DNA of 64,000 nucleotides from Hoplostethus atlanticus. Lineage: Eukaryota; Chordata; Actinopteri; Trachichthyiformes; Trachichthyidae. A program made the position numbers and the translations under genes. Position 1 is the stretch's first letter. Each line of letters starts with the position of its first letter. Shown in pieces: positions 1-12,244 of the stretch. Under the pieces are notes generated by a model. The model was not told the DNA's origin, searched no databases, and saw only the letters and a program-made list of their open reading frames with translations. The DNA is taken from the NCBI GenBank assembly GCA_034670405.1, contig JAXDDX010000144.1:598501-662500 (forward strand). Direction: 5' to 3'.

Positions 1-3000
1 ACAGCTAATTACACTGTTGACGCTAAAAATAGGATTAAAGGAGAACTACCTCATATAAGTTTAATATTAATGTCAAAGATCAGTTCAAACTGATCTGTAG
101 CACCCAGAAATGCAAAAAATATAAAAAATATATTTTACATTTATTTTTCAACATCTGTCTCTGTGTCTTGTCTCTTTTATTATTGCTCTTGTCTTTCTGT
201 TGCTGTTGATGTCTTCATTCACAGTTCAACTCCCACCCCCCTCGCTCCAATCGTTTGCCTTGTGGATTAAAACTGGGGTTTTGTTGGAAGGTGGGGGGAG
301 GGGTTGAGGGCAGAAATAAATTGGTGGGAGCTGCCTGGGGCAAATCTGAGAGCGAGAGCGAGAGTACAGATCTATAGTTGTTCTCAGAATAGTTTACCAT
401 GAGGGACTGTTGATATTGTCATGGGAACGTGGAGGAATTTGGAGTCGCTTGAGGAAAATATTGATGATGGCCTATCTTTAAGTAAACATTGTTTTGTCAT
501 TACCATCCCCATGGCAAATACATTAAAAATACATATAATAATCATGGGTGTTGCCAGACATTTTGTGCTTGAGCTAGCCTTGGGGAAAAGGCCCTTTAAG
601 TTCCTTAAGTGCAGGGAGGGTGGGTCGTAAAAAAATAATAATATTTGAGTCCGTTCAGGGGGAATAACGTTGCATTTCTTTCAATTTGGCCGTTATCTTT
701 TTGTTTTGTTTTCTTTGAGAAATGTCATTAAAATCAAATGGCTGAGTAAGAGTTGAATAAAAAGTTCAATTCAACTCGCTACTAGCTACTTTTTTTTCTC
801 TACTGTCCACTTGGACCAATGGAGAAATGGGGAAAGGCAGTGGTCCTTCCAAACGCGACGCGTTATTTCCGATCAACTAGGAGCTAGCCAAACTAGCATG
901 GCGACACTTGAACTGAGGCAATCTCGGCCCTCGCTGACAACATCACCGATAAAGATGTGAGCGCATCAGGAAGCGACGGAAGTGATGCTTTCACCCATAA
1001 TCTGCCTTTGTAAATTTTTTGCGAATATGCAATGCAAAATATTAAATTCAATATTCATATTCATTGAAGCCACGTGCCGAATAGTCAACCATGTACCTCT
1101 CTAACACCGTGACTGGCGGGGCAGGTTGACCAGGAATCTATGTCAGGAGTCCGACACCCACTTTGAACGAAACACAGCGCTCACCCTGGTGTACAAGGAC
1201 TGTATATAGCACCCTATACTCCCAGAGCGCCTCCCACAGGATACTGTGGGGAACACACAGTATATATAGATTTGTATATGCTGGATATATGCAGAATAGA
1301 ATAGAGTTTGGGGAAGGGGTGGTCAGGGAGAAAGGGCTTGAATAGGCCCAGGACTATACAATAGGTCAGGACTAAGCTGCTTCAGCCCAGGTTAAGCGTG
1401 AGTAATCTGTAGTGGCTCAATGGCCCCCAATACCCCAGATACCCCCCACTCCCTGCCTGCCCTGTCCTCTCTCCTTAATCTGCCCCTTGCTAACTGCCAC
1501 CCTGCCCTTGCCCCCTGCTACACAGTTGAAAGAGTTGATCAGTTTATTATTAGCGGGAATTAGAGGGTGAGGGGGGGGGGGCACTGGAAAGACTGACAAG
1601 TTTAGCATTTTTATCTATAATTATCAAGCCAAATGATCAAAATGATCCAATTAGAAAGGCCTCTTGTTTCATTTAAATAAGACTTTTATTTTATTTTTTG
1701 TGACTTCGATACGTTCAACGACCGCCAAACCTCTGACGGGAGAAGGTCGCCTTGTCCGAAGAAACTCTTGAGAATGGGAGTTTCTCTGCGTCGGGTGCTG
1801 CGTGGTGAGGTGACCCCGGGGGCCTTGCCGGGCAGCGGGGCTGTCGCCTCCCTCTAGCCCACGCTCCACGGGACAAGAAAAGAGGGATGAAAGGCGGAAT
1901 GAAGGATTTGTCAGGGGATAAACACCTCCATCTCTCTTTAATATTCTCCAACCTTCGGGCCTTTCTCTCCGTTTCTCTAACGTTTCGACTGTTTTCCTAC
2001 GCCTTCACTCTTCAGTCTTCCTATCACTTTCTCTCTACCTCCCACCGTCTCTCTCTTTATCCCTTTGTTTGTCTCTGTCTATTTAGGGCAAATGTTGACT
2101 TTAAAGCATTTTTCTTCTTTCACAGGCCTTGCTCCCAGGTCTCCCTACCTATTACTCCACCCTGTGTATTATTACTAGAGGACGTCTACAGTACAGTATT
2201 TGCTGTAGTGCTGTAGTAGTGTGTGACTGCTGCCTGTTAACCGAGCGCCTTGTAATTACAAAGCTCATTTACACAAGTGATTAGCCCAATGGACTGAAGA
2301 GTGCCGTTACAAAAAAAACCCAACAGCGGCTTTGAACAGTAGCTGTTGAGTCTGCAAGACAACATTAGAACATCACAATGGACTCGCTGGTGTGGTTATT
2401 GGTTTATTCGCAGTGTGTGTATATAGCGATTTACACAACAAAAGGACTTGTACACATCGCTGAGCGGTGAGTTGCGCATTCGGTCGAGCAGTGTCGTTGA
2501 AGCGACTTTAGTGTCGGGTGAACTCAGACACCAACCACTCTGCGTGGATTTGAAGTGTTAAGTGATTTAGGCGTGATTAACCCTCTCGCATGTGCACAGC
2601 CTTCTGCAGCCGTTGCAAGAGATTCAATGCTGAGTCCAGGAGAGGCTGAAAGAGAGCGAGGATGAGAGAGAGACATTTGTTTGCAGTGTTTTTGTGAGAT
2701 TTACACAATCATTTGCAACTTTAAGCAACTTTGTGCAATTAGTTTAAGCATTATTACCATCCATCTTTTCTATTCTTGCCTTCCCTCTCGCTTTCTCTCT
2801 CTGTTCAGATTTTCTCCAATAGACAAATCCCTGAAGTCTTCAGAGAGAAACTGTTTTATTAGAACTCACTACTACTAGCTACTTGCTTCCTCTCTGCCTT
2901 GTTTGTTGTCAACACAACACTTTTCTACATCAGGACCAAATGGATGTTACAGCTTTACAACAGCAGATCAACAGTAAATCACGTCAACTGGCAACACGAT

Positions 3001-3139
3001 GCAGAAACAACCATACAAAATGTTTTAAATTAGAACTTCTGGCCAATTAGGGATGTCTCACGCCCTGCAGTATGAGATGCTGCCCTCTGGGAGGCGTTAC
3101 AGTGTGCCAAAGAATGTTGCACAGAAAAAAGAACGAACA
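1..3139. other. non-coding flank, no gene recognised
   Basis: Short chance frames only, none with a recognisable domain. There is one GC-richer patch at 1730-1880, a poly-G run near 1570-1580 and pyrimidine-rich DNA at 1930-2080. Nothing here could be assigned. Confidence 0.5.
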
Positions 3140-3260
3140 TTAATTGTGCACTGAAAAAAGTTGGCTAAGGTGCATCCTATGTAACCACAGCGTCCTGGGT
3201 TTGAATCCAGGCTGGGACCTTTTTCACATTTCAGCGCCATGTCTCTCTTGGTACTTTGTC
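3140..3260 (+). repeat. tRNA-derived SINE-like fragment
   Basis: Contains a polymerase III B-box-like GGTTTGAATCC preceded by ctaaggtgcat and followed by a 'ctgggacctttt' run. This is the familiar head of a dispersed fish SINE/tRNA-like repeat. It cannot be a working tRNA: the acceptor stem and anticodon arm do not form. Confidence 0.5.
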
Positions 3261-3479
3261 CAATAAAGTATAAATGCGAGAAAAATAACCTCAAATCCTT
3301 TAATTGTATTTGATTGACCTGTAGACAGTTGCTCCATGTGATTTAAAGATGTCTTTTCAACATTGTTCACTTTTTTCAGATTTATCTGGTGAATGTGTTC
3401 ACAGAACAGATTCAAATAAAAATGTGCTCTAATATTGTTAAAAAGCAGCTATTGGTGATATACCTTGCTTTTCTGCGTC

Positions 3480-3790
3480 CATTTGTGGATTATAGATGAC
3501 GTGACATCACATCGATACATTTCCAGTGCACCTACAATGGAGTTTGATAGCAGAACATTTTCAACAATCCCAAACATTAACGGTAAATGTTCTGGTGTCA
3601 GACTCAAAGAACAACTTTCTATTGCACCGACGTTTAACAAACATACAGGAAGAAATCCATTGTAGATGAGGAGGAGACACCAGTAGCCTCAATAGACCAG
3701 AATGCAATGCAGCCACAAGACGTGTTGCATTTTGCGTAAGGGGCGCGACTCTCCCTTTTTCTTGACTGGAAAATCCTTTGCTCCGCAATC
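3480..3790 (-). repeat. dispersed repeat copy A (shared with 54.5 kb)
   Basis: On the minus strand this reads LVAALHSGLLRLL...LQWISSC. A plus-strand copy at 54480-54640 reads LVSALHSGLSRLL...LRWNCPC, with the flanking words (gcaatgcag, tctattg) also shared. The two are diverged members of one interspersed repeat; I do not recognise the family. Confidence 0.5.
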
Positions 3791-5303
3791 GGCATCATTG
3801 CTGAATCATCATCGGCGATTGCTGAACAGAATCCTGGACCTCTAGTCTCGCGGGAACTCGCACAAACCAACATGAACTTCCTTGCTGATACTCGTTCCAG
3901 ACGGAGCCTTAGATCGGGGAGCCAGTCCGATTCTTGGAAGGAAGGAAATCTGGCTGAAATCGTCCAGATTTTCTTCTAGTGTGTTTCTGCCTTAAGAGGA
4001 TCCGAAGGTGGAATTTGATAACCGATTGGATTTGATAAGACAAACACGTTTTGATTACATTAGTTATGTTCAGTCTTGTTCTACTAAGATTATTCTTTCA
4101 GTTCAAATGGTGTAAGTTATCTTCGTCCAACTTTTTGGTGCTATTTTATTTGCATTAAAATTGTTAGAAAAAAGAAAATGACACACGACTCTACCAGGAC
4201 AGTCAGGTGTGCAATGGGTGCTGAGAGTCGGCAAACAAAGATGAAATGTTAATAATAGGAAAATGGATCATAAACAAAGTACACAGCATAAACACAATAA
4301 GGACGCTTGGTTATTGAATTATCCAGATCTGCTGGGTAATTTATATGTTTTGTTTTGCTTTTCAATTTGTGGGGGAAAAAAATGGTTAATTAGTAGTATA
4401 GTGTCATTTGTTATATAAATACAGTAGTAGTGGGGTTTAATCTTTAAATTCAGATTCACTGAATTGTTCTAATGTGGCTTTTTCAAAGTGTAAAATTTCA
4501 ATTTGTTTCCATAACAAAAGAATACTTTTTTCTTTTTTTTTTAGCAAAGGAAATAATGAGTGGTTAATTCAAAAGTATGAGTTACAAGATATAGCTGAGG
4601 ATGCATTATATTTTGTCCCCATGCCACAGAATATACAAGCAATATTATGACATTTAAAAGGTGTCAGATAATACATAAAAATACATTTATAGCTCACTTC
4701 TATAATGAATAAATGGATCAAGCTGCAACTATCATATAGTTGATCCAAATGTTCATAGATTCAAGTAATCAAAAGCTCTAACGTTTCAACTCTCACATTT
4801 TTTAATGTGAGATTGTTTAATAAAAGTTTTATTATTTCAAATATCTAACAAAGAAATTGTGTGATTGTTGAATCCTGCCTATTTATTTATTTATTTATGT
4901 ATTTTTCAATAAATCCTGGTGCACTCGTGAAAAAGTACAAAAATACCTTTAAGAGCTTTTTGTTTAGAAAGTTTGAGGCAAGTCAGATGGAATAGAAATT
5001 AAAATCCTGGTACATTTTCTACTGTCATATGCTGAAGAGAATTTAATATTGTGAATGTTCTTGCAACTTCTGAGGATCTTTAATAATAAACGAGATTGTA
5101 AAGTAAAAGGACAACAAAGCTGGGGTTCAATCTAAACACCTAAAGCGGGTTTATGGCTATTCCAAATACATTTTTTATATTGTATTTTTTTAAATAAAAA
5201 AGTTAAAGGTGTAACATTTGAAATTAAGTTGTTTTCAATTATTTTATTTTTTATTTTGGCCAAAATACGTCAAGCCATTAGCACTAACAAGATGTTTAAG
5301 GAG

Positions 5304-5557
5304 GTGTGTGTGTGTGTGTGTGTGTGTGTCTGTCTGCCTGCCTGTCTGTATGTGTGAGTCTGTCTGTCTGCCTGTATGTCTGTGCGTGTGTGTATGTGTG
5401 TATGTGTGTCTTTCTGTCTGTCTGCCTGTGTGTGTATGCGCGTGTGTGTATGTGGCTTGGTGATACTATTGGAGGGAACTGTTATGACATGCCTGTTGCT
5501 ATAGCAACCCCAGGGGGAGGGGGATCTGTCAAGGACCATTTTACACTCCCAGAGGGG

Positions 5558-5592
<35 letters not shown>
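5304..5592. repeat. (TG)n/(TCTG)n and (CA)n microsatellites flanking an X-box-like palindrome
   Basis: (TG)13 at 5304-5329 runs into imperfect TCTG/TGCC/TATG repeats to about 5455, and (CA)17 lies at 5559-5592. Between them, 5495-5508 is the perfect palindrome GTTGCTATAGCAAC, which matches the RFX X-box consensus. Long reading frames here are only repeat translations. Confidence 0.8.
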
Positions 5593-5595
<3 letters not shown>

Positions 5596-6434
5596 GTTTA
5601 CCAGTGTGTGTGGCAGGTTGAAACATGGCATAGTCTCTTGGGGTTTCACTGTGTGTCAGTTTGGCCATCGGGGGCCCCGAGGAAAACAACTGTACTCACC
5701 AACTAAATGATGACAAACACACTGTCTGGGACAGTGATTGCATATGTGTGTGCTAATACGTGATAAACAGATTTTCAAGCAGCTTGACTCCCGCTCATTA
5801 CCCTGACCCAGTGGTTATCACTGTTTCTCCTTGGGGAGCCAGTTTCAAAAAGATTTCGAAATTCAAAAACAGATTTTGGGAGCTAGACCAGTCTAACAAC
5901 TTATCTTAATTAACTGACAACTTCTCAGAAGGTTCCTGATATATGAACCTGCAGCAGGCATTCTTAAGCTTTCCCAGCCAGCGTGCCCAGGCTTATCATG
6001 ACACTCTAGCATCTTGGAACCTGGGTTCAGCGTTAAATCCACGGGGAACAGAAAGTTTGAATTTCTCCACAGTTGGGTTGCCTTGCTACCTTTTCTAATT
6101 TAATATAGATCAAATGAGGTGATGTCACTAAACGGAGGAAAGCCTCATTTTGAAATCAGTGTTCCTCCTTATCCCAGATTGTGTCATGTAATACTGTCCA
6201 AAATATAGTAGTAGTGAGTAGTAGCTCCCTCTTCATTTACTTTTTACATTAGTTACTCTTACTCATTCTTGAAAACATTGACCTAACATTACCAATTCAA
6301 GTTACTAACCATGACTTCATTGTGTGTTAGCTAGTTATATGCTAGCTAGTTTGCTGGTTCTATGCTAACTAGTTAGCAGATGACGTTAGCCTTAGAAACA
6401 AGACTGACAGGGTTAGCATTGTGAAACATCAGAG

Positions 6435-6632
6435 ACATCCAAAGACAGGTCAGGTGGATCGGAGGCTCTACATTGCCCATAGTTTTGAATGGGAGTGTCT
6501 GTCTGTCTGTTTTAGCTCTGTGATGGACTTGTCCAGGGTGTTTCAATACCTTCCGACCAATGCATGCTGGGATAGGCTTCAGCCATGTGGGTATGGAAAA
6601 TGGATGAATGAATGAATGAATGAAATGTTTGG
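6435..6632 (+). repeat. 3' part of a Mermaid-like SINE
   Basis: Contains the diagnostic run of words aaagacaggtcaggtggatc, ggaggctctacattgccc, gatggacttgtccagggtg and gctgggataggcttcagcc, and ends with an (ATGA)n tail near 6602-6625. The 5' tRNA-like half is missing. The same element type occurs at 55.2 kb. Confidence 0.75.
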
Positions 6633-7129
6633 TTTCATTGGGTGGTTGAATATCCTCAGTTTCATCCCCTGGTTAATCAGTTGGTCCCATCATAGAAACC
6701 TGTATCTGTCCCATTCTTGTTCTGCTATTGGTTCAACAAGTAGGCAACACTTCCTGCAACACTAACCACCAACAGTCAATCTTTCACAGATATGTGAATA
6801 TTCACAAAGGAAAAGCCATCAGCCCTCTAGGGCTCCTCAGCTCCTCTCCAACAACATGTTTTTAAATTGATAAAATTATCTTTTTAACATATACACATAT
6901 ACAAATGACACTCAATGCATTTCTGTGGATATAAGGTACACTCAAAGTCTTATTATCAGCAATAATTTTAACTCAACTTTACTTTAACAAGTATGGAGTT
7001 TTGGTATTTCATAGCAGCTTCACAGCTTGATTTCACCCTCTGTTGTATTTTTAATACTGCCAAAAGAATAATTGGCAGCAAACCAAGATCATGCCAGTTA
7101 TAACGCCTTTTTGGCAACTTCTCTCCTCC

Positions 7130-7130
<1 letters not shown>

Positions 7131-7157
<27 letters not shown>
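7131..7157. repeat. (TG)n microsatellite
   Basis: Perfect TG dinucleotide run. A second, (CA)n run occurs at 7405-7441. Confidence 0.9.
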
Positions 7158-7160
<3 letters not shown>

Positions 7161-7402
7161 AAAATATCAACAATGACTTCGTCAATATTTAGAATACAAA
7201 ACCTTACATCTGACATCTGCAAAGTTTTTGAAGAGTCATTGTGAGAAACTGGGATAGTTCAGTGTGTTCGTGTACCAACATTAGAGACACAACTAAACAT
7301 GGAATGTGTGCTTGTGTGTGTGTGTGGTAGGATGGTGAATAATACACAGCATTTGGTCAAATGACACAAAGTGAATTTTGGGGGGGAGGGGATAGACAAC
7401 TC

Positions 7403-7404
<2 letters not shown>

Positions 7405-7441
<37 letters not shown>
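7405..7441. repeat. (CA)n microsatellite
   Basis: Perfect CA dinucleotide run of about 18 units. Open frames across it are repeat artefacts. Confidence 0.9.
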
Positions 7442-7445
<4 letters not shown>

Positions 7446-7688
7446 CCCTCCCAGAGGAGCCCCTTATACCCTGATGTCTGCTCTGATTTAAGTCTTGTTG
7501 GCCTGTAGAAACAACATGCCTCACTGAACATACAAATACAGCGCCCTTTTTTTCTGACACGACAGTGAAAAGAAAAGCAGATAGAGAAGGAGGCAATGGA
7601 AGTAAAATCAAATCTGATCTTTAAAATATTTGATATATTTCAAACAGCCGCACATAACAGTTACCTTTCGCTTTAGTATCCCTGCATC

Positions 7689-7846
7689 ACCACAGTACTA
7701 GTATATTTTAAAGAGACATTTACTCAGTTTGGGTCCCACATGACCAGAGTACTAGTATATTTTAAAGAGACATTTACTCAGTTTGGGTCCCACATGACCA
7801 CAGTACTAGTATATTTTAATGAGACATCTACTAGATTTGGACCCTT
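7689..7846. repeat. 54-bp tandem repeat, about 2.9 copies
   Basis: Units start at 7689, 7743 and 7797 (accacagtactagtatattt and on to gggtcccacatg); the first two are nearly identical. Inverted, diverged copies of the same unit lie at 9975-10066 and a further one at 61147-61215, so it is part of a dispersed element. Confidence 0.8.
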
Positions 7847-7879
7847 AGGTGAAAAAGTTGCAGCCCTCCTTTAGCCTTT

Positions 7880-8510
7880 TATTTTGGTTGAGTCTTTTAA
7901 GTTGCCAGGGTGGGCTGAACATCTCTATAAGGTCTCTCTGTCTAGCTGTCTATTGTACTGGTGTCATGTATTTAGCGAAAGCCTCTTACTTGGACCTCCC
8001 TCTCTTACTTCAGCCCTTTAGGTTAGCCACAGTAAGCAGAACATCTCTATTGGATTGCTCCTTGCTCTGTGTAGTTCCCTATTGTTTTGGAGGCGCACAG
8101 CTAGCAAGGAGCAAAAGCCTCTTAGGCTAGCGGCACTCCCTGTGTACCACAATGAGGAGAAACATCTATCGGGACACTTTGCCCTCTCTTCACATAGCTC
8201 TTATATCACTAAAGCCTCTTATTAGTTCTCCTTCATATGCTTGCCTCCCATAGCAGGCTGTTATTGTTGGTTAGTCATTTAGCTTGGCCTTTAAGGTTAT
8301 CTTACAGTTTGGTTGTGGAGCTGTCTGTTGTGTTGTTGTCATTTAGGTAATGCTAATAGTTAAAGCCCTATGCTAGGTGTCCATCACTTGCTGGACCTTC
8401 TCTTCTTCGTCTGTCCTGTGTTAACCTTTCATTGTTGCTTAGTCTTTTAAATTGCAGAGTAGGTTGGTCTTTTTACAGCAAACCTTATGCTAGCTATCTT
8501 TTCACTAGGC
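7880..8510. repeat. diverged ~120-bp tandem repeat
   Basis: Recurring words mark the units: gaacatctct near 7918, 8039 and 8160, aaagcctctta near 7979, 8112 and 8212, and gtcttttaa near 7891 and 8442. The units are old and carry indels. The region is unusually rich in gctag/ttag words. No coding function is apparent. Confidence 0.5.
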
Positions 8511-8519
8511 TAGAAGAGA

Positions 8520-11120
8520 ACTCAGACTAAAAATAATCCAAATCAATGCTTTTGAAAATAACTTTGCAGGGCAACAAAAATTAGCAAATGTCCAGTCCAC
8601 AGTGATTGTAATGTGTGTCCTGCATCGTCTGTGGTATTGGTGCCAATCAACCGTTATAAGACATAATTGTCTTGTAAACAAGGGGAAAAAAACATTGCAT
8701 TCCTTAATAAATCAATACGGATTTCTAGATTTTAGTGAAAAGCACGTTCATGAATCAGTTTAGCTGGTAAAACAGCAGAAACTACAGAGAAGAAAACAAT
8801 ATGTGTGTATGTGTGTGTGTGAGAGAGATGTTATTCAATAATATTTTTCGCTGCATTTAAAACAAGACAAAAATTGAGCGATCTGGCGACAAACTGCAGG
8901 GGAACAGGATACGAAATGTCTAGCATGTGAAGTTTAAGTTCACAAAAACTTGAATTTATGGACATACATGTTTCAAATTACAACTTATTTTTTTACCTTT
9001 CATTAAAAATATTTGCAGTGATTTTGACAGCTACATGTGTAAAAAAAGTATTTTGCACATTTGCAAATATAATTCAAACAACCACAAAATTCACCACAGG
9101 GTTACAGATGAGCCATCCACAGCTCACCTGTACCGGCCAGGTGTACTTAGACCTGCACAGCTTAATCTTTGAGCCAAATTGGAGTATTTGTGCATTTGTG
9201 TTACAATGCACTCCAAGTCATGTTCCAACCACCTCTTACAAGTACTTATTTTAACTTATTTTGGCAGTTTTTAACGCCCATCTTTCCCAATTCATTCTGT
9301 ATGAAGCACCTCCAGATCTTTGTGATAATACCAGGGGCAGGTATTTGTTCTGGCAGAGCACCCAGGGCTGGGTAATCTGGGGTTAAGGGGACATTTTCTG
9401 GTTCAGAACCGATCACACAATTGTAAAATAAATATCACTTGGGTATCAAAAGGTCAAACATTCTGCGAGTCTACAGAAATAATACCCGCTTCATAGTTCA
9501 TTGCCTGTGGAGCAGCTTCATATTTTACATGTTAATGACATCGAGAACCTTGTCTACGGGTTCTGACTGTCCTAATATGAATTCTTATCTATTTTAGTAC
9601 TCAGAGATAATTGAGCCAAGAAAGATGACACATGGGTACATTTTGAGGCAACATATTTTTGTTTCTTATGGTCCAGTATGTTAACCACATTGATTCTGTC
9701 TCCACGTGTCAGAAATGAAATGCGCTTCCTCTGCAGTTCCAAATTTTTCCCAGGATTTGATGTTGTTGCTTTTTTGGTTTAATCTTTATTGTCCCTACTC
9801 CCCTCTCGTATAAATCTGCCTCCATTATATTAATGGCGTTTCCATCACCGTGATGAAGGCTTTAGTGTAATTGCAGGAGGTGCGTGTGTGTTGTGTGTGT
9901 GTATTTAGGATATTCTTTTAAAAGTACTCTTCATCCAGGGATTCTTAAACCTTTCATATCCAGCACCTAAACCCAAATGTAGTCTCACTGTGGGACCTAG
10001 TCTCATTAAAACATACTAGTACTCTGGTCATGTGGGACCAAAGTGAGTAAATCTCTCATTAAAACAGGCTCTTGGCTCGTTTTGGGTCATAACCAGCATT
10101 AGGTGGCAACATGATATCCCCAATATCAAAATGTAAAATTGCCCCAAAATCTTCCATCTCTTTTTGTTTCCATTATATGCACCATTTATGATTACTGACA
10201 ATAAACTGGGCCATCTATCTGAACCATTTCCTGCTAGGTGGAGGGAGAAATTTACAGGTGCCTGGAGAGTCCTGCTTGAAGCTGATTGGCTTTCGCTTTA
10301 CTGTATCGGGCAAATTACATTATTATATTATTATTCATTAGCCTCCTTGCATGTTTTCACACAAACTCCACATTTTTTTTTGCATTCCATCTGAACATAG
10401 GATAAAAGCATTACAGTGTCGCAATCGCAACCCCACCACACACACACACTCTCACAAAGCTTTTCTAATTAAAAGGTTATCCCCTGCAGTCTGAATTAGT
10501 GGCAGATGACAAGGTGCTTTACTGTTAATGCCAAATAAATTATTTATGCTCATGCGATCACTTGCACATTTTCTTGAATACTTTAGATAGATTTAGAAAT
10601 ATAGAATAGAAGGATCTATCTTTCTCATTTTTCAGAAGAGACAGACAGACAAAACACTTAAGTTAACTATTCTATTTGCTTCGGCAACAGATGACAAGCT
10701 TAGCGAGAGTGTTTATTCTTGCATTCAGGCAACATACAAACAGAATCATTACCGGCACTCTGAACACAGAACCAGTACTTGTACCTAATGGTATTATTTA
10801 CCAGGGTAAATATTAGTGCTCTTTATTTGGGGTAAATGTTGATACTGGGCAGTGCTCAAGTCATTCTCGGGATGTATGAAGCACGCCGACATACTTCAAG
10901 CTAGTCAGTGGTGACAACTATTCAGTTTGTTAAGTCAGCGTTCGGCTCCCGTTGTTATGAGTCAAGCTGAACTCTTGACTGAGCATCATGACTGGAATTC
11001 GGTCCATTCTGTCATTCATTCATGCAATAGGCCACAACAGAAACAAATAAGACGCCACCATGCCGAAGGCTTCCAGGTAGCCGGTCATGGAGCTGAGTGT
11101 ATAATAGTAGAATCTGAGCC
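8520..11120. other. non-coding flank, no gene recognised
   Basis: No domain-bearing frame. It contains the inverted 54-bp-unit copy at 9975-10066 and a short (CA)n run at 10436. The rest is unique-looking DNA. Confidence 0.4.
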
Positions 11121-11129
11121 GTTGAATGG

Positions 11130-11470
11130 TCTTATAGAGCCGCGCTGAAGCTGTATTTAGATCTACTGAAGTTGTATTGAGATGTACTGAGCCGTATTAA
11201 GACGTGGGGACGGTGTATTGAAGCTGCTTCTGAGACGCATTGAAATGCATTGAAGGTGAATTGAGATGTTTTGAGCCATATTAAAATGTATTGAAAGCGT
11301 ATTGAAGCCGTATTGAGATGTATCAGAGCACAGCTAATTGAAGCTGAGCAGCAGAGAATGAAGCGCATTGTGGCTGGAAGGGATTGTCCATGCTGCAGCA
11401 GCACAGCATTGTGGCTAAAAGGGGATCCTCCGTGGCATTGTGGCTAAAGGAGATTGTCCACGACCGGCAG
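11130..11470. repeat. degenerate short tandem repeats
   Basis: 11130-11330 is a decayed ~20-bp repeat built on gtattgagatgtattgaagc. 11365-11465 holds three copies of a ~40-bp unit containing gcattgtggctaaa and gattgtcca. It leads directly towards the 30-bp minisatellite. Confidence 0.6.
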
Positions 11471-11604
11471 CAAAAAAGGAGAGAAAAGCTGTGAAGAGCG
11501 GGAGCACTTGAGCTGCCAGAGGTGGTGTAAGTCTGTTCAGCTGTGTGTTGTCTGCCTGAGCTCTCAGTCCCAATAAAAGAACAGAGGTGAGATTAAATGT
11601 GTCC

Positions 11605-12244
11605 TAATGTGTGGCCCAGTCCAACCTCCCTATTTGATGTGTGGTCCAGTCCAACCTCCCTATTTGATGTGTGACCCAGTCCAACTTCACTATTTGATGT
11701 GTGGACCCTGTCAAACCTCCCTATTTGATGTGTGGCCCAGTACAACATGACTATTTGATGTGTGGCCCAGTACAACCTCATTATTTGGTGTGGCCCAGTC
11801 CAATCTCACTATTTGAGGTGTGGCCCAGTCCAACCTCCCTATATGATGTGTGGCCCAGTCCAACCTCCCTATATGATGTGTGGCCCAGTCCAACCTCACT
11901 AATTGATGTGTGGTCCAGTCCAACGTGACTATTTGATGTGTTGCCCAGTCCAAACCCCCTATTTGCTGTGTGGCCCAGTACAACCTCACTATTTACTTTG
12001 TGGCCCAGTCCAACCTGACTATTTGACGTCTGGCCCCATCCAACCTCACTATTTGACATCTGGCCCAGTCCAACCTTTCTATTTGATGTCTGGCCAAGTC
12101 CAACCTCACTATTTGAAGTCTGGCCCAGTCCAACCTCCCTATTTGATGTGTGGCCGAGTCCAACCTCACTATTTGATGTGTGGCCCAGTCCAACATCAGT
12201 ATTTGATGTGTGGCCTAGTCCAACCTCACTATTTGACGTCTGAC
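11605..12244. repeat. 30-bp minisatellite, about 21 copies
   Basis: The unit is close to ttgatgtgtggcccagtcca followed by acctccctat, repeated every 30 bp with point changes. Because 30 is a multiple of three, open frames run through it on both strands; none is a gene. Its right edge is exactly the left end of the hAT relic. Confidence 0.92.

Noticed and set aside
1887..2216. 109-codon frame with hydrophobic, Ser/Phe-rich sequence
   Set aside because: It derives from pyrimidine-rich DNA, with no domain, no conserved start context and no exon structure.
3171..3230. Possible tRNA gene
   Set aside because: It has a B-box-like sequence but no foldable acceptor or anticodon stem. A SINE fragment is the better reading; the same holds for 46120-46185 and 55215-55260.
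5218..5710. Cys/Val- and Thr/His-rich frames of 80-139 codons
   Set aside because: Pure TG/CA microsatellite translations. The same reasoning applies to the frames at 7259-7611, 18382-18768, 27182-27458, 38737-39022 and 63220-63480.
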